Assembly (NCBI GenBank): GCA_015501585.1
Contig: JADNRY010000099.1
Location: 142,529 to 206,528 of the forward strand
Source: Rhodocollybia butyracea
Lineage: Eukaryota; Basidiomycota; Agaricomycetes; Agaricales; Omphalotaceae
Direction: 5' to 3'
Length of the DNA: 64,000 nucleotides
Below, piece after piece: positions 34,190-45,149 of this stretch (position 1 is the stretch's first letter; the number at the start of each line of letters is the position of its first letter). The notes under the pieces were generated by a model that did not search any database, had not been told where the DNA came from, and saw nothing but the letters and a program-made list of their open reading frames with translations. The translations under genes and the position numbers were made by a program.

Positions 34190-35423
34190 TGGAGATTGAC
34201 AACCTCGCAAAGCGATCAAAAAGTCCGAGAATGCAACTCAACGGGTCCTACAAAACAATCTCTATAAAGAAACCAAGGTATGTAGGTATTCTGCTTGTAT
34301 ATAGTCACCGCGGCTATCAAGACACATCGTTTTTTTCCGAAAACTCAATCTCTTCTTCACTGGCTCGCTGGTCTGTGTGGTCAATAATATGTAACTCAAA
34401 AGCACCTTATCTGTGATTTTCATTTTCGGACACACTTGTGCTCTTCGTAGCCAAACATCTCGCTCGCTGCTAAAGCCGAGCCATTTCCAAAACTCGATTA
34501 TCTGCTGACGCCCATTGCCAAGTTCCTAATCCGCTCGTACTGACAGACGTCTGCGCAGTGGAAATACCGTTCCGCATCAGCCAGCTGTAGTCCCGAGATT
34601 TTTCAGACGTTTATCCTCATCTGTGCGTCTTCGTCTCGTTCCCCTTCTTTATGTCGCTAATATCGCACCCGGTTTTGTTTTGTTCCATTATCCGAGTGTA
34701 CCTGGCCTTCTCTCTCACCATGTCGATGAATCCAGGGTATCCAGGGACAGCATGAACTAGAAGCTGAAGCTTGCTTCGGGATTTGGGCCATTTAGGGATG
34801 TGAGGAGCATGGATAAATCGGGATATGGATTTGGGAGACAGGGAGAGAAAGCTGCGGGGCTGGCCTTATCGATTATCTATTATCCTTCAGAGGCCGGAGG
34901 AGTCGTTTCCTTGGTATGCTACAGACTGGGTCACTGCGCCCGAAAGGCTGAGGAAGAATATTGGATTTTGCATTAGTACCGGACATTCCGATTTTTTCTT
35001 AACAGAATTTGGGGCAGGAGGAGATTTGGAGTAGTATAACTTCGTTTTTGAATCTGTGGGTTGGGTTTCCCTTCGCGAACTAAACAAACTCCTCCCTCCG
35101 CCTTTCCTAAAACTGAAGCCTTCAACGTCTTCAAATCCGGCGTCGTCGCCCCTCCACCGTAAAATACATACAGTTCAATGGATTGCTCAAAAAGGCTTAT
35201 ACAAAGACATCGAAATAGCTAGCGTCTATGTGTTCTGGGGAAGAGACGAGGGTTGTATTATATTGAGCTGCGCGAGGAGTAATGAGCATCCGGGGATTGG
35301 GTTTTTTTGAATGGTCCGAGAAAGCTGAATCTCGTGCTGGTGAGGGCGAAGTAAGGAACAGCGATATTGGGGAATCCAGAGGTGTTGGGTAAGGTGTGTT
35401 TTGCCGACGTTTGCCAATCCAAT
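34190..35423 (+). pseudogene. DUF7598-like and UPF1 fragments fused in frame
   Basis: A fifth partial copy of the composite segment (34290-34520) leads into DUF7598-like scraps (GSTIPNQP-like at 34560; YPGYPGTA at 34735). A short frame 34825-35034 runs from the DUF7598-like tail (GDRERK, then LQRPEESFPWYA) directly into UPF1 sequence (VTAPERLRKNIGF). UPF1 continues in other frames: QNLGQEEIW (34995-35040), VNY.QLNG.L-like near 35170, [20 protein letters not shown] then [13 protein letters not shown] (35200-35310). The intact family has DAFQGREKDYIILSC here, so key helicase residues are altered. The copy ends at 35423 where a small element is inserted. Confidence 0.65.
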
Positions 35424-35525
35424 AGACTCGAACCAGTCCCTGCTGCCTAGTCGTGAGTTGATATCACTTCGCTGACATCTTTGATCGAGCTTCATCAAAG
35501 AGCAGAAAAGTGCTGGCTCGAGTCT
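35424..35525. mobile_element. Short TIR element, 102 bp
   Basis: Ends AGACTCGAACCAGT and (complement of right end) AGACTCGAGCCAG match the 489-bp element at 26284-26772, so it is an internally deleted relative. Part of the same sequence (CTGCCTAGTCGTGAGTTGA...CTCGAGTCT) occurs at 63618-63690. It splits a UPF1 fragment; at 56755 the uninterrupted CCAATCTAACGTGTTACC is seen. Confidence 0.65.
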
Positions 35526-35536
35526 AACGTGTTACC

Positions 35537-36056
35537 AGGACCCCTGATAATGGGTGAGCATTCCAGATCCAGATTCGGGCAATTTTGTTGTCTCCCGTAG
35601 GCAGACTCTAAACCTCTTGACACTACGAGTCGAGGTATTGTTAGAGCAATTTTGGGTCAATTTTGGCCCCATCCTGGATCCATGTTCGGGCAAAAATAGC
35701 CAACCTTGGGGTGGACTCAAAGCCAATTTTCGGGCAAATTTACCTGTTCGGATGGTCAAGAAGTATTGACCAGGCCCACCGGGGGCGCACTCTACATATG
35801 ATCCCCCCCAAAACCATACTTGAAATTGGATTTCTTATCATTCTATTTAATGCTAGGACATCCAAAAGCCGATTTGTAGTTTATACGGGCAAAAATCAAC
35901 CCACAGGCGGTTTTTCGGGCAAAAATAGAGACTTTGGCGAACCTAAACTCATTTTTCGGGCAAATTTCAGTTGTTTTGGGCCAGACCGGTTCGGGCAAAA
36001 AATGGCTACGTTGAAGGGGTCAAGGATCCGGGTTCGCCTACCATAATCAGGGGTCA
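35537..36056. mobile_element. 520-bp MITE with GACCCCTGAT inverted ends
   Basis: Left end AGGACCCCTGATAATGG; complement of right end TGACCCCTGATTATGG. Flanked by TGTTACC at 35530-35536 and 36057-36063 (6-7-bp duplication depending on the exact end). The interior has six scattered copies of TTCGGGCAAA/TTCGGGCAAT. No coding capacity. Confidence 0.75.
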
Positions 36057-36143
36057 TGTTACCTGTAACGTTCAAGAGCTCAACCCTGGACCAAATTTGA
36101 AAATCACTAGTCACATGTGAGATTTACCACTCAACACTCAACT

Positions 36144-37438
36144 ATGGGCATTCTTTGGGGGATTCTTTCACTGGTCAGATACAGTATATTCCCTCAAAGG
36201 GCATACACGCCTATAGAGACCTTTTGTGCGCCAATATGGAAACTTCCAAACGAGCTTATGCTGCTCATCTTCCGAAAACTCTGTCACGACTCTCTCCTCA
36301 GCAAGACAAACCTCGCAATGGGGCAACCAACCCCATTGCCATTGCTCTTGAGCGCGGTTTGCTCCACCTGGCGCCGCATAATGTTCGACAATCCTACACT
36401 GTGGTCCATTATTCACGTCGCATTCACAGAAGCCAGCGGCTCAAAGCCCAATGGTCGTGCTATCCATATCTTTCTTGAACGATCAAAATCAGCTCCACTG
36501 ATGATCTTTTTACAACTACAATCCTCATTATCCTCCAAAATGACCATCCAGCATCCAGCCTTTCAGGCTCTCATCCATGAAGCCCCCGATGGAGAATGCT
36601 TTACCTTATAGGGGATTTTGATATTCTTAGAAATGATCACCCCATACGCATGGTTGAATCGTTACCGGAACTTAAGGTCCTATCTCTACAAAATCAGGTA
36701 GCCCCTGACACACTTTCAAACTTCCAAGTTGTACCAATGCCGAAGCTCTGCTATGCCATCATCGTAACTTCACGGTCAGCGATTGATCTTCAATCAAATC
36801 TCCCATGGACACAGCTCACCTTGTTGCACCTCCGCGGATGTCACAATGTCCCAGCGGTAGTACAGCTCTGTCGTAACTTGACACACCTAGAGCTTATCCC
36901 GGATTCTGAACTGGGTAAGGCACTTCCCATTCATCCAGCAGTCATCCGACACAACCATTTAAAAGTTCTATCATTGTGGTTGGCAAACGATCCTGATATG
37001 CCAAAAGCGTTGGAAAAAGTTTTGGATGTGCTTGATTTCCCCTCTTTGGATACTTTGGTCGTCAAGTGTTTACAAGGGGTTTCCGTAGGTTGCGGCGCTG
37101 CTTTAGAGATTGTGAACAAATTCATTCAACAGTCGTCGTTCACTCTATCGGAATTTGGTATTCACGATTTTTACATTTTTCATGACTTCCATAGTCACGT
37201 TCTCTTCCTCGCAATCCTTAACCGCAATCCTTCCATTACGCGCCTCACCATATTTGATCCATCGAGAAGCTCAAAAGCTCAAGACGTTGTTGAACTTTTA
37301 CGATGCCCGGACCCTGGTACGATGGGCAACCCATTACCCAACCTACAAACAGTAGTTTTCTGGACGTTTAAAAAAGACTCTAAGGATCTGCAAAGGGAAA
37401 TAATCACCATTGGTTCTCTTTCACAAGTCTCAAGTTAA
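36144..37438 (+). pseudogene. F-box/LRR-like protein, copy 1 (1-bp deletion)
   Basis: Same gene as 61925-63202. The start (ATG 36144, MGILWGILSLVRY) and F-box (WKLPNELMLLIFRKLCHDSL, then LLLSAVCSTWRRIMFDNPTL) are intact. A run of five C at 36583-36587, six in the other copy, shifts the frame just after ALIHEAP and leads to a stop at 36609-36611. The rest (MVESLPELKVLSLQN, leucine-rich segments, ending VSS at 37438) is open in the +1 frame. Total length is 1295 nt, one short of a multiple of three, so this is the only disabling change. Confidence 0.85.
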
Positions 37439-38385
37439 TATCATTATGATTATACTTTCATCTATTCTTATCCGTTCTCATTCGAGCTCAATATATCCTG
37501 ACTCAAGTTGTATAGCTTAATCTGTTACACATATCCCTTTATTGATTGTCAGTGTTCTGTCCGCTTATGAGATCACTTCACCAGCGCAGTTAGTTTAGTC
37601 CAGAAGCCATGAGCATCACGGTGGATGTGGGCTTTGGTCCCCAGGCGCGTGATTCTATGATGCCAAATAGCAAGTTGAAGTTGGAGCTATGATGAAAGGC
37701 AAGAGCGGTGGTAGGTGATTAGTATAACACACAGAAGCATGCGCATCTACACCGTCCTTGATTTTCCCTGGATGGCTTATCAAATAGTAGCTGTTGATTG
37801 CACGTTGCAAGCACGTTGGCTGAACGCCGCCGCTAAACTTGAAATAAAAGGTGATACTTACCACGTGTTGCCCTCTGTCCATGAGTTGTAGTTCGATGTA
37901 TAACACTCGTATCTAATCATATCTAGTCTAGTCGCGTGATTGCCGAGCCCGGACGGCGATACGTGTCACTCTAGGTCACTTCAGTTATAACTTGCAGCGT
38001 TACGATTGTCGTGTCTCTCTGGAATATTACACAGCGTTACCGTTGTCGCGTTTTGTCGTGTTTTGTCGCATCTTGTCGGCGTTTTGACGTCAGTTATCTC
38101 GATCCTTTCTTCCTGACCTGAAAACGCCGTACCCTCAAACCGCTTTAATGTCTGGACTTGGTGCACTGCAACGAACCCTAGTGCTTTTCATTACATGGAA
38201 ATTGGGTCTCTAGTACGTCTTCTGTATGACTTAGAACCTTTCGTGATATGATAAGATATGATTAGATATGAGTGTTATACATCGAACGGAACCTCCTCTG
38301 TCCATTAACGTTTTCCTTTAACACCCACTATTGACCCAGAGATATTCCCTGACTCCTTGAACTCCTGTCGTCATAGCTGAGTTCA
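37439..38385. repeat. F-box 3' flank and kinase-like leader repeat
   Basis: 37440-37590 matches 63200-63390 (3' flank of the second F-box copy). 37585-37900 is the leader repeat seen before other kinase-like copies. The rest to 38385 shows an inverted-repeat trend (TCTAATCATATCTAGTC near 37912 against ATATGATTAGATATGAGTG near 38255; AGTGTTATACATCGAAC complement at 37890), suggesting a small inserted inverted-repeat element about 37885-38290. Confidence 0.45.
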
Positions 38386-40484
38386 ATGCAACCTGCCTCA
38401 GATCACACATTCTTCATGGGCTCACACGGATTCACGGTCATTTTACACTCGCAAACAATGCTTATTATTCTGAGAGTAAGCTTTCATTTTATTTTTGGCT
38501 CCTGCTTCCGATGTATCATTTTTTCGTTGGATCTTAGATCGGGAGCCTGATAGTACTAGCAAGGTTTCTGTTTCTGTAGTGAGTTGAACTCCTAAATGGC
38601 TGCGGCGTATTGTGCAGATACTCATGGACAAAAAGTGCCCCAGGCACAAACTTCATAATTGGGGAGTTGTTCGCGCAAGAAAACACTGGACGTTCAACAG
38701 TGCAGTCACAGAGAAAGAGGGATCTAGCGAGTCGATGTCCGTGTTCGTTCAGACATTTGAGGGCCATGGAGCGAAACAAGTGAGCTATATCTTTGAGTCA
38801 AGATCGCTTTGTGCTGATACTTGTGATTGTAGTTGTTCATGAAAACACTTGAATTTTCAAGGGGACTAGTGTGCGTGACTGCCACAGACTCGGATCGGTA
38901 GCTGTCCTTGTAGCTTATAAGGCTCCGTAACGGTAGAAATGGCCATCACCTCAACATCATAGGAATATCCCCTTTCTCAAATTCTAATACTGGAACTGAT
39001 GCACATTATATCGTCTATGAACGAGGTACGTCTGTTTGCAAATCTTCTCGCCTCTTCTCGGGATTGCAAACACATACCCAGCGCATAGTAGAGACACTCG
39101 TCGTCTGCTCGCTGCAGCGTTAGTGAAAGGAGAGAAGGAAACCACCAGCGTGGGTCTGAGAACAGTGAGCATTAGAGCAATGTTTCCTTGTGATAATATT
39201 GACTGACAAAGCTTTTAGGTTTATGGCATCGCGGTATGTGCCGCTAGCTATGGTCTGAAATAAGATAGTACAAACTTTTGAGCTCTAATACAGTCAGCGC
39301 TCGCACACTTGTCCAAAGTAGCCTCTATTCCCTTGACACAGATTGCGGTTGAAGTAAGTCCTTAGGCTCTTGCTTTCAGCCATTATTCTGCTCATTCGGT
39401 GTGATATCAGAGCTTTGACGCCTTCTCGGATGATTTGGGGCGCACTGTGCTTTGCTTTACACCCAATATGGATAGGTTCGCCAAACGACCGGATGACTTT
39501 GCAAATAACGATTTGGAAATCACTCTGTGTAATTCACTAATAAAGAAGGTTTGGACCTACTCTGTTGTCGTTGTCTGGTCTGAATCCGTCTGATAATTCT
39601 ATGATCTTTTAGATTTTTACCAAGGCAAACCACACCATCTGGAGTGAGCCATTTTGCTTTCAGAGACAAGAGATCACATTAACCTTACTCTTCCCAGGAG
39701 AAAAGCTTGACCGATATAATACTATGTTTGACTGGGTGACCGCGGATCTTGGTTTTGGTCGTAACAAGTCGGATGGTCTCCGCAATCGGAGTCAACGTTC
39801 TGAAGCTGAATTGTCCCCTCAAATATCAGAAAGTGGCACAGAGTTTTCAAGCCAGCCTCGCCGTGAGCTTATGTGGAAGTCCCTGGAGTATAATATGTGC
39901 TTATCGGATATATATAAGGTATATGGGGATTTCCTCCTTGATGACACAAGTCCATCAGTCCCTGAGCTACCTCGCCGCTTGGGGTTGAGCAGCACCAGAG
40001 TACCAGGCCATAAATGTAAAGGATATCGCCGCGAAGAGATTACATTTACCCCTGATGCCTTCAAAAACACAGTCGTGGTGTATGGAGAGCCCTCACTGAA
40101 TGAAAGATGTGTTTTGTGTGGGAGAGTCGTCACTATAGAAGAAAGTCTCTGTATGCTTAATTTCTGGTTCCTGATTCAACATTTCTGTAACTGACTGTCC
40201 GATGTTCAGTAGTCAGCCCGGATGTACCACCTGTGAAAGTCAAAGTCCACTTTCACGAAGATCTATTTGTCGTACAACTCCCTTGGGGGATAGAGTATGA
40301 TGAGTTTGTGGAGAAACTTGGTCGAAAGATACGCCTTTGCGGACCACGTAGGCACGATGGACCACTACGTGTCAGGTTCAAAGACGAAGACGGTGATATA
40401 GTAACACTAGGATCGACAGAGGATGTTCAAATGGCCTTTGAACAATATCGACTAGGCGGATACGTGACGCTGATCGTTACATGA
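38386..40484 (+). CDS. Kinase-like/PB1 protein, copy E (best complete copy; exon 1 doubtful)
   Basis: Twelve exons: 38386-38475, 38538-38578, 38618-38779, 38833-38870, 38937-39025, 39082-39164, 39219-39233 (15-nt micro-exon), 39294-39353, 39411-39548, 39613-39643, 39698-40150, 40210-40484. Exons 2-12 join in frame with GT/AG sites (460 codons plus stop). Exon 1 (MQPASDHTFFMGSHGFT) has a 10-bp loss against copies B and F, so it does not connect in frame. Domains: N-terminal GSHGFT motif; kinase-like region with MSVFVQTFEGHGAKQ, where a lysine would be expected at Q in VFVQ, then LEFSRGLVNGHHLNIIGISP, YIVYER, RRLLAAALVKG, YGIASALAHLSK; a middle region with CVLCG; a C-terminal PB1 (VKVHFHEDLFVVQL, KDEDGDIVTLGSTED). 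No HRD/DFG, so probably a pseudokinase scaffold whose PB1 pairs with another PB1 protein. Kinase relation is inference. Confidence 0.6.
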
Positions 40485-40589
40485 GAATATTTTTTTCCTC
40501 TGTTTCCATTTCTGTCTGAGTGTCACAACTCTCAACCACTCCCTCAAAGTAAGTTGCTTTTCCCTCTATAAATGATTCACCTGCTGCCA

Positions 40590-40960
40590 ACCACAAGCTC
40601 TGTGTTTGTCGATGCTTCCCAGTGTGTCCGGGTATCCAGGGGCAGCATGAAAGAGGAAGCAAATCGGGGTTCGGAGGCTGGGCGAGTCGCTCAAGAGTGC
40701 AAGGAGCATGGGTAAATCGGGGTATGGGTTTGGGAGACAGTGTGAGAACTTAAAATGCTGCGGGGCTGAGAGAATTTATCTTTCCGAGAGTTATTGCCGC
40801 GGTATGTAATGCCCCCGCCGGGGGGTTCGCCGTTTCAGAGATAATTCCTGTTTCACTTGAACGGAAACCGTCTGCAATGTCGAGTTTTGTGTCTCCGGAA
40901 CTCGGAAGAGTGTCCATGGTGCTCACAGTGAGCACGGTGTTTTGCATTTGAGGGCGGAGG
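40590..40960 (+). pseudogene. DUF7598-like C-terminal fragment
   Basis: Degraded match to 21300-21660: CAGTGTGTCCGGGTATCCAGGGG, GGGTATGGGTTTGGGAGACAG, CGCCCCCGCCGG-type and the CTCACAGTG.ACAC end (VLTVDTV region). Frameshifted. Confidence 0.55.
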
Positions 40961-41399
40961 AAGCCTATCTGGGTATGTAGAAGACGTTAAAGAGGTTATT
41001 CAGCGCCATAGTCTCGATCCAACCCCATCTACGCTTACTGGTCTCATTTTATATGGAATGGCCAATGGGTCATGGCATAATCGATTGGAGAGTGTACATA
41101 GTGTGTATAGTGGAAGAAGAAGAGTCTCAGTCTGAAGAAGAGCAAGACATTGATATGAGGTTGTTCATAGCCATCGTCAGCCGACGCTCAACGTTTCAAG
41201 AACATTATACTTAGATATGATAATAGAGGCTCGCAGCGCCCGCACCCGAAGTCTAGTCGTACGGCCACCGACTGCTTTTTGAACGAGACTCTACATTTAT
41301 ATTCAGTCACGGTTATATCTTGAACTACTCTACGATAAGATAAGATATTCCTTTATCAGAAGACTTCAGTTACTTCCTTTCTAAGCACCGGCTGACTTG
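40961..41399. other. Degraded spacer
   Basis: No gene is seen. A block near 41140-41215 (GAAGAAGAGCAAGACATTGA..GAGGTTGTTCA.CATCGTC) matches 21685-21740 downstream of the other DUF7598-like copy. Confidence 0.4.
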
Positions 41400-42966
41400 A
41401 TACCTTCACCAATTGATTCGTCTTTCAGTACGACTCTGCGTCTTCGTATGGCGGGATAGGTATCGTCGACGACACTTCGTCGATTTACACGGCAAATACG
41501 CAGGACAACGCTTCGTCTGTTGACCTTTCTAGTCTTTCGCTTTCAGAACACCACAGCGAATAATTGACGGAAATAACAACCATACAAGAAACGGGATAGA
41601 TGAAGATTTCGATGCGGTTTTGGATGACTTAAAGGACGAAGGAGCGGTTGATCTTTCTCCGCATGCTTGCAGGTACCTGCTTTTCTACTCTACTCGATCC
41701 GTCGTTAAATGCCTCATCTGCTCGAAACGGTTCTTCAAGCTTCAACGTAACTCTCGCGGAAACACTTCAGCTTCCCACATCGTCAACCATCTTGTCGCGC
41801 AAAACACAAGGAGATGCAGAAACCCTCCTAAAGTGACACCCGAATGCTACAACTGCGGCAGCAAGAACATCTTTATGCTTTGTTTCATCATGCTGTTGTG
41901 TTTTTGCCGTGTAGACAACCTTGTGCTGCGATTTCCATGCATTCCTGTCCAGCCGCCAACTGAAACAGAACAGCTCCGGTCATTTTGGAGACCTCTGGTA
42001 CGAGAATGCCAACGTTTCCTTGAGCATCTCAAAAAACCAGGCGTGGATGCCAGCATCAAACTCACTTCGTTCTGTAGAATGTTATTTCTATATCCCAAAC
42101 TTCACTCGGAAGACCTCTCACGCAACTTCCACAATGTCCGTCCCATCATCTTCTGTGCCTCTGCATCCACCGACTTGTCTGGACTCGGCCCCTCTTTATC
42201 TTGCAACGCTGACAACTGCTTATCCATCTTTTCCTCCGCAGCTCCTTCACCCAGATACAATGTCTTCCACAACGCCACTGCCACGACCAAAATCTCCGCA
42301 CGCTCCTTCCGAACCTTCTCTTACATCATCACCTTTTGAATGGACTCTGTGCTCTAATCGGGTAACATAAACAACAAGCCCGATACCTCTGCGTCTTCGA
42401 TAGCCTAAGCGGATCCGTGTGCCAGATGCGGTAGGATGACAAGTATCACCGACGAGCGCAACATTGCCATATACCCACGTCGCATCGGCCCGCAGGGCAC
42501 GCACCCCTGCCTCTTCCAGCTCCCGTCGAATACGTTTACTCAGGGAAGCTGCAGAACGGTGCACTGCGCCGAGAGGCCGAGGAAGAATATTGGATTTCGC
42601 GTGGCCGGCACCGGAGATTCCGATGTTTTCTTATCAGAATTCGGGGCAGGAGGAGATTTGGACCAGTGTGACTTCGTTTTTGAATAGGTGGGTTGGGTTT
42701 TCCCTCCTTCCTCTGTGTCACGAACTAACTCCTCCCTCCCTCCTCCCCTGCCCCAGAACTGAAGCCTCCAACATCTTCAAATCTGGCATCGTCACCCAGA
42801 ACGAGGGCCAACGCCCCTACAGCGTAAACTACATGCAGCTCAACGGGTCGCTCAAATAAGATTTATACAAAGACGTCGAAGTACCTAGCATCTATGTCTA
42901 AGGAAAATAGAAGGATTGCATTATTATATCGAGCTGCGTGAGGAGTAATGAGCATCAGGGGATTGG
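41400..42966 (+). pseudogene. UPF1/NAM7 RNA helicase pseudogene
   Basis: The N-terminal Cys/His-rich domain of UPF1 is clear: SASSYGGIGIVDDTSS start region (41440), EDFDAVLDDLKDEGAVDLSP then HAC (41611-41667), VVKCLICSK (41704), SRGNTSASHIVNHLVA (41752), TPECYNCGSKN (41839). The zinc ligands of the second half and the linker (PTETEQLRS, KPGVDAS) follow with shifts. The central RecA domain with Walker A is missing. C-terminal parts reappear: APEIPMFSYQNSGQEEIW (42610-42660), SGIVTQNEGQRPYSVNYMQL then NGSLK (42780-42858), DVEVPSIYV and SCVRSNEHQGIG in shifts to 42964. UPF1 drives nonsense-mediated decay; this copy is dead and internally deleted. Confidence 0.8.
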
Positions 42967-43062
42967 AGGTGGTGGTATGGTACCATTAAGATTGACAGAG
43001 GATGTTCAGATGGCTTTTGAACAATGTCGACCAGGCGGATATGTGATGCTGTTTGTTACATG
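42967..43062 (+). pseudogene. PB1 C-terminal fragment joined to UPF1
   Basis: Right after SNEHQGIG the reading changes to the end of the family-K PB1 domain (LTEDVQMAFEQCRPGGY then the stop at 43060-43062). The 3' flank matches that of copy A (1479-1660). The junction lies in a GGTGGT stretch, so this is a recombination join. Confidence 0.7.
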
Positions 43063-43339
43063 ATAATATTTTTTCTCTGTTTCCGTTTCCGTTTCCGTTT
43101 CTGTGTCATTTCCGTTCTCCTGTTCTTGGTCTCGATCTGACTATTCCTGGATATAACTATTTTATCACTCGCATCACCCAGTACTTATTTTGTCATTTTC
43201 CTTGCACACTCTCCAAAGCTCCGCTTAGGGTTCCCGCGTCTTCTGTCTATCTCATCGCATTTACTTCTTCTGAACCCTGACGAGGATCACCCAGTACTTG
43301 GCTACAACCGCTAACCCTAAGCTGTTTTGCACACACCAT

Positions 43340-43745
43340 AAATGACCCAGGACCTGTTTTTGTCAACGTTTCCCCGGGGTATCCATGGGGACAGCAGAAA
43401 CGAGAAACCTAAGCGGGGTTCAGAGTTTCGGTCGTTCAGGGGTATGGATAAATCAGGGTATGGGTTTGGGACACAGGGCAAGAAAGCTGCTGAGCTGAGA
43501 GAGTTTATCCTTCGGAGGGGTCGTTGCCACGGTATGTTACGCCCCCGCCGGGAGCTTCGCAATTCCCGTTGCGCTTGAACGAAAACTCCGTCTGCAACTT
43601 ATTTCTCCCACTGAAAGCCATCTCCTTTTGACTCAATCATGATTCAGCTTCTCACGTTCACCAATGGATTTGTTCGAGTAGAGCCGTACGCAGGGCCGTC
43701 TGTTGACCTTTCCATGTCAAATGCAACGCACCACGCTTATTGTTC
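43340..43745 (+). pseudogene. DUF7598-like fragment followed by UPF1 5' fragment
   Basis: 43342-43578 keeps one frame with NEKPKRGSEFRSFRGMDKSG, FGTQGKKAAELREFI and, shifted, VTPPPGAS. 43660-43745 carries ACCAATGGATTTGTTCGAGTA and GTCTGTTGACCTTTC, matching the UPF1 start at 41410-41540. This repeats the DUF7598-then-UPF1 order of 40590-42966. Confidence 0.55.
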
Positions 43746-43859
43746 TACTTCACCCTGACTAAAAGTGAGTACAGAATTATTGGTTTCGAAGATGGCTCAA
43801 AATATTTCCTTTCATTAATCTCGCGGTTCTGATTGGATGATCTGGCGTTGAAAGAGCAT

Positions 43860-44411
43860 CCTTCAGCAGGCTGATGAAAGGCTGTATCTCGCGGCCTACT
43901 TTAGTCAAGCTGAAGTGGAAATCTATGCAGTGTGACGGGAGCGGGTTGACTCTGCTTGACTCCAGTGCCGCTTGCCGGCCCTGTGACTTGATAGCTGTTG
44001 ATTGCACGTCGTGCTCTTACACTCACTTTGAGTCTTTCTTGAAGCTTGAAGTATGTCTGGCATCCATTTCTTGCACATCTCATATCTTTCCCAAGTCCTC
44101 CCTATCTTTGCTTCAATACTCGTGCAACCGGTGTCGATCTGGACTATCAAGATCCTGGCTAGATTATTTCTGAAGCCCAATCCGAACGATATTGCGGCTT
44201 CAACATCTTCTCAGGTATGTCAACTTTCCAATGCTGTCGCGCGCACTGCATTGGTTATTTCTCACTTTTTTCACAACTAGGATAACAATGGTTCCTCGTC
44301 CATGAACAATGTTGATAGTAAGCTATCCCGTTCTTGTCCCCACTGTTCTTATTTGTTATCGAAGATCAGCAGTCTGAGCCTATCGATAGTCCTGTAGTGA
44401 GTATTCCAACT
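43860..44411 (+). pseudogene. Kinase-like family 5' remnant, copy G
   Basis: The last 130 bp match the exon 1 end, intron and exon 2 of family K: a D..GSSSMNNVDS exon with GTAAGC donor (44281-44325), intron with CTTATTTGTTATCGAAG, and exon 2 QSEPIDSPVV with GTGAGT donor (44397). It is cut at 44411 by the CACTA element. The hydrophobic frame at 44053-44280 is unassigned. Confidence 0.45.
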
Positions 44412-44446
44412 CACTACGGGAAGTAAAAACAATTAATTTGATTGTC
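44412..44446 (+). repeat. CACTA left terminal inverted repeat
   Basis: 35 bp beginning CACTACGGGAAG; two mismatches against the right end. Confidence 0.85.
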
Positions 44447-44795
44447 TGAGACAATCATTTTTTGAAAAAAACAATCATTTAGATGTTTTTTTGCCAAACA
44501 CTCATTTTGATTGTCTTGAGCAAGCAATTATTTAGAGTGCTCAAAATTAAGACAATCATTTGGATTGCCTACTATTTGAGGACAATCATTTGGATTGCCT
44601 TGAGAAAACCATCATTTTGAGTACCCAATTAAGACAATCATTTAGATTGCCTACCATTGAGGACAATCATTTGGATTGCCTTGAGCTAACTATCTTTTAA
44701 AGTGTTCAAAATTAAGACAATCATTCAGAGTGCCTACTACTGCAGACAATCATTTGGAGTGTAACAGTTCTGCAAAACAATCATTTTGACTGATG
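44430..44795. repeat. Left subterminal repeat array
   Basis: At least nine exact copies of ACAATCATT, commonly within GACAATCATTTGGATTGCCT, at irregular spacing of about 20-60 bp, with AATTAAGACAATCATT units repeated four times. Confidence 0.85.
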
Positions 44796-45149
44796 TCAGG
44801 CCAGAGGCCAGAGCAATGGTAATTTAGTATTTAATTTTCACAAAAAATAGAATCAACACTCAGCTGTAGTACAAGACCATTGTTACATTCTAATTTCTAC
44901 AATTTCATCATCCCCTGGTACATACATGACCCACTACAGCAGCCACTGCCCTCAAGCCTCTGACAATGCTTAGTGTTGTGAATATGCACTGGAACAGGGA
45001 CTGAAGTAAGCTATGAGGCTGGAGGGCCCAGACTCAAGAAGATACTAGATTGGGGAACTGTAGGTAGTGGCCTCAGAATGTCAACTCCATCTTTTCTGCC
45101 TAATATGCCCTTCAATGGTGATAGGCTTGTCCGATTTTTTGTATAAAAC

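Noticed and set aside
37885..38290. Possible small inverted-repeat transposon
   Set aside because: Matching arms are short and partly AT-rich; I could not define ends or a target duplication, so it is only mentioned under the flank entry.
44430..44795. Regularly spaced short repeats resembling a CRISPR array
   Set aside because: Spacing is irregular, units vary and occur in both directions, and they sit just inside paired CACTA ends in a eukaryotic genome.
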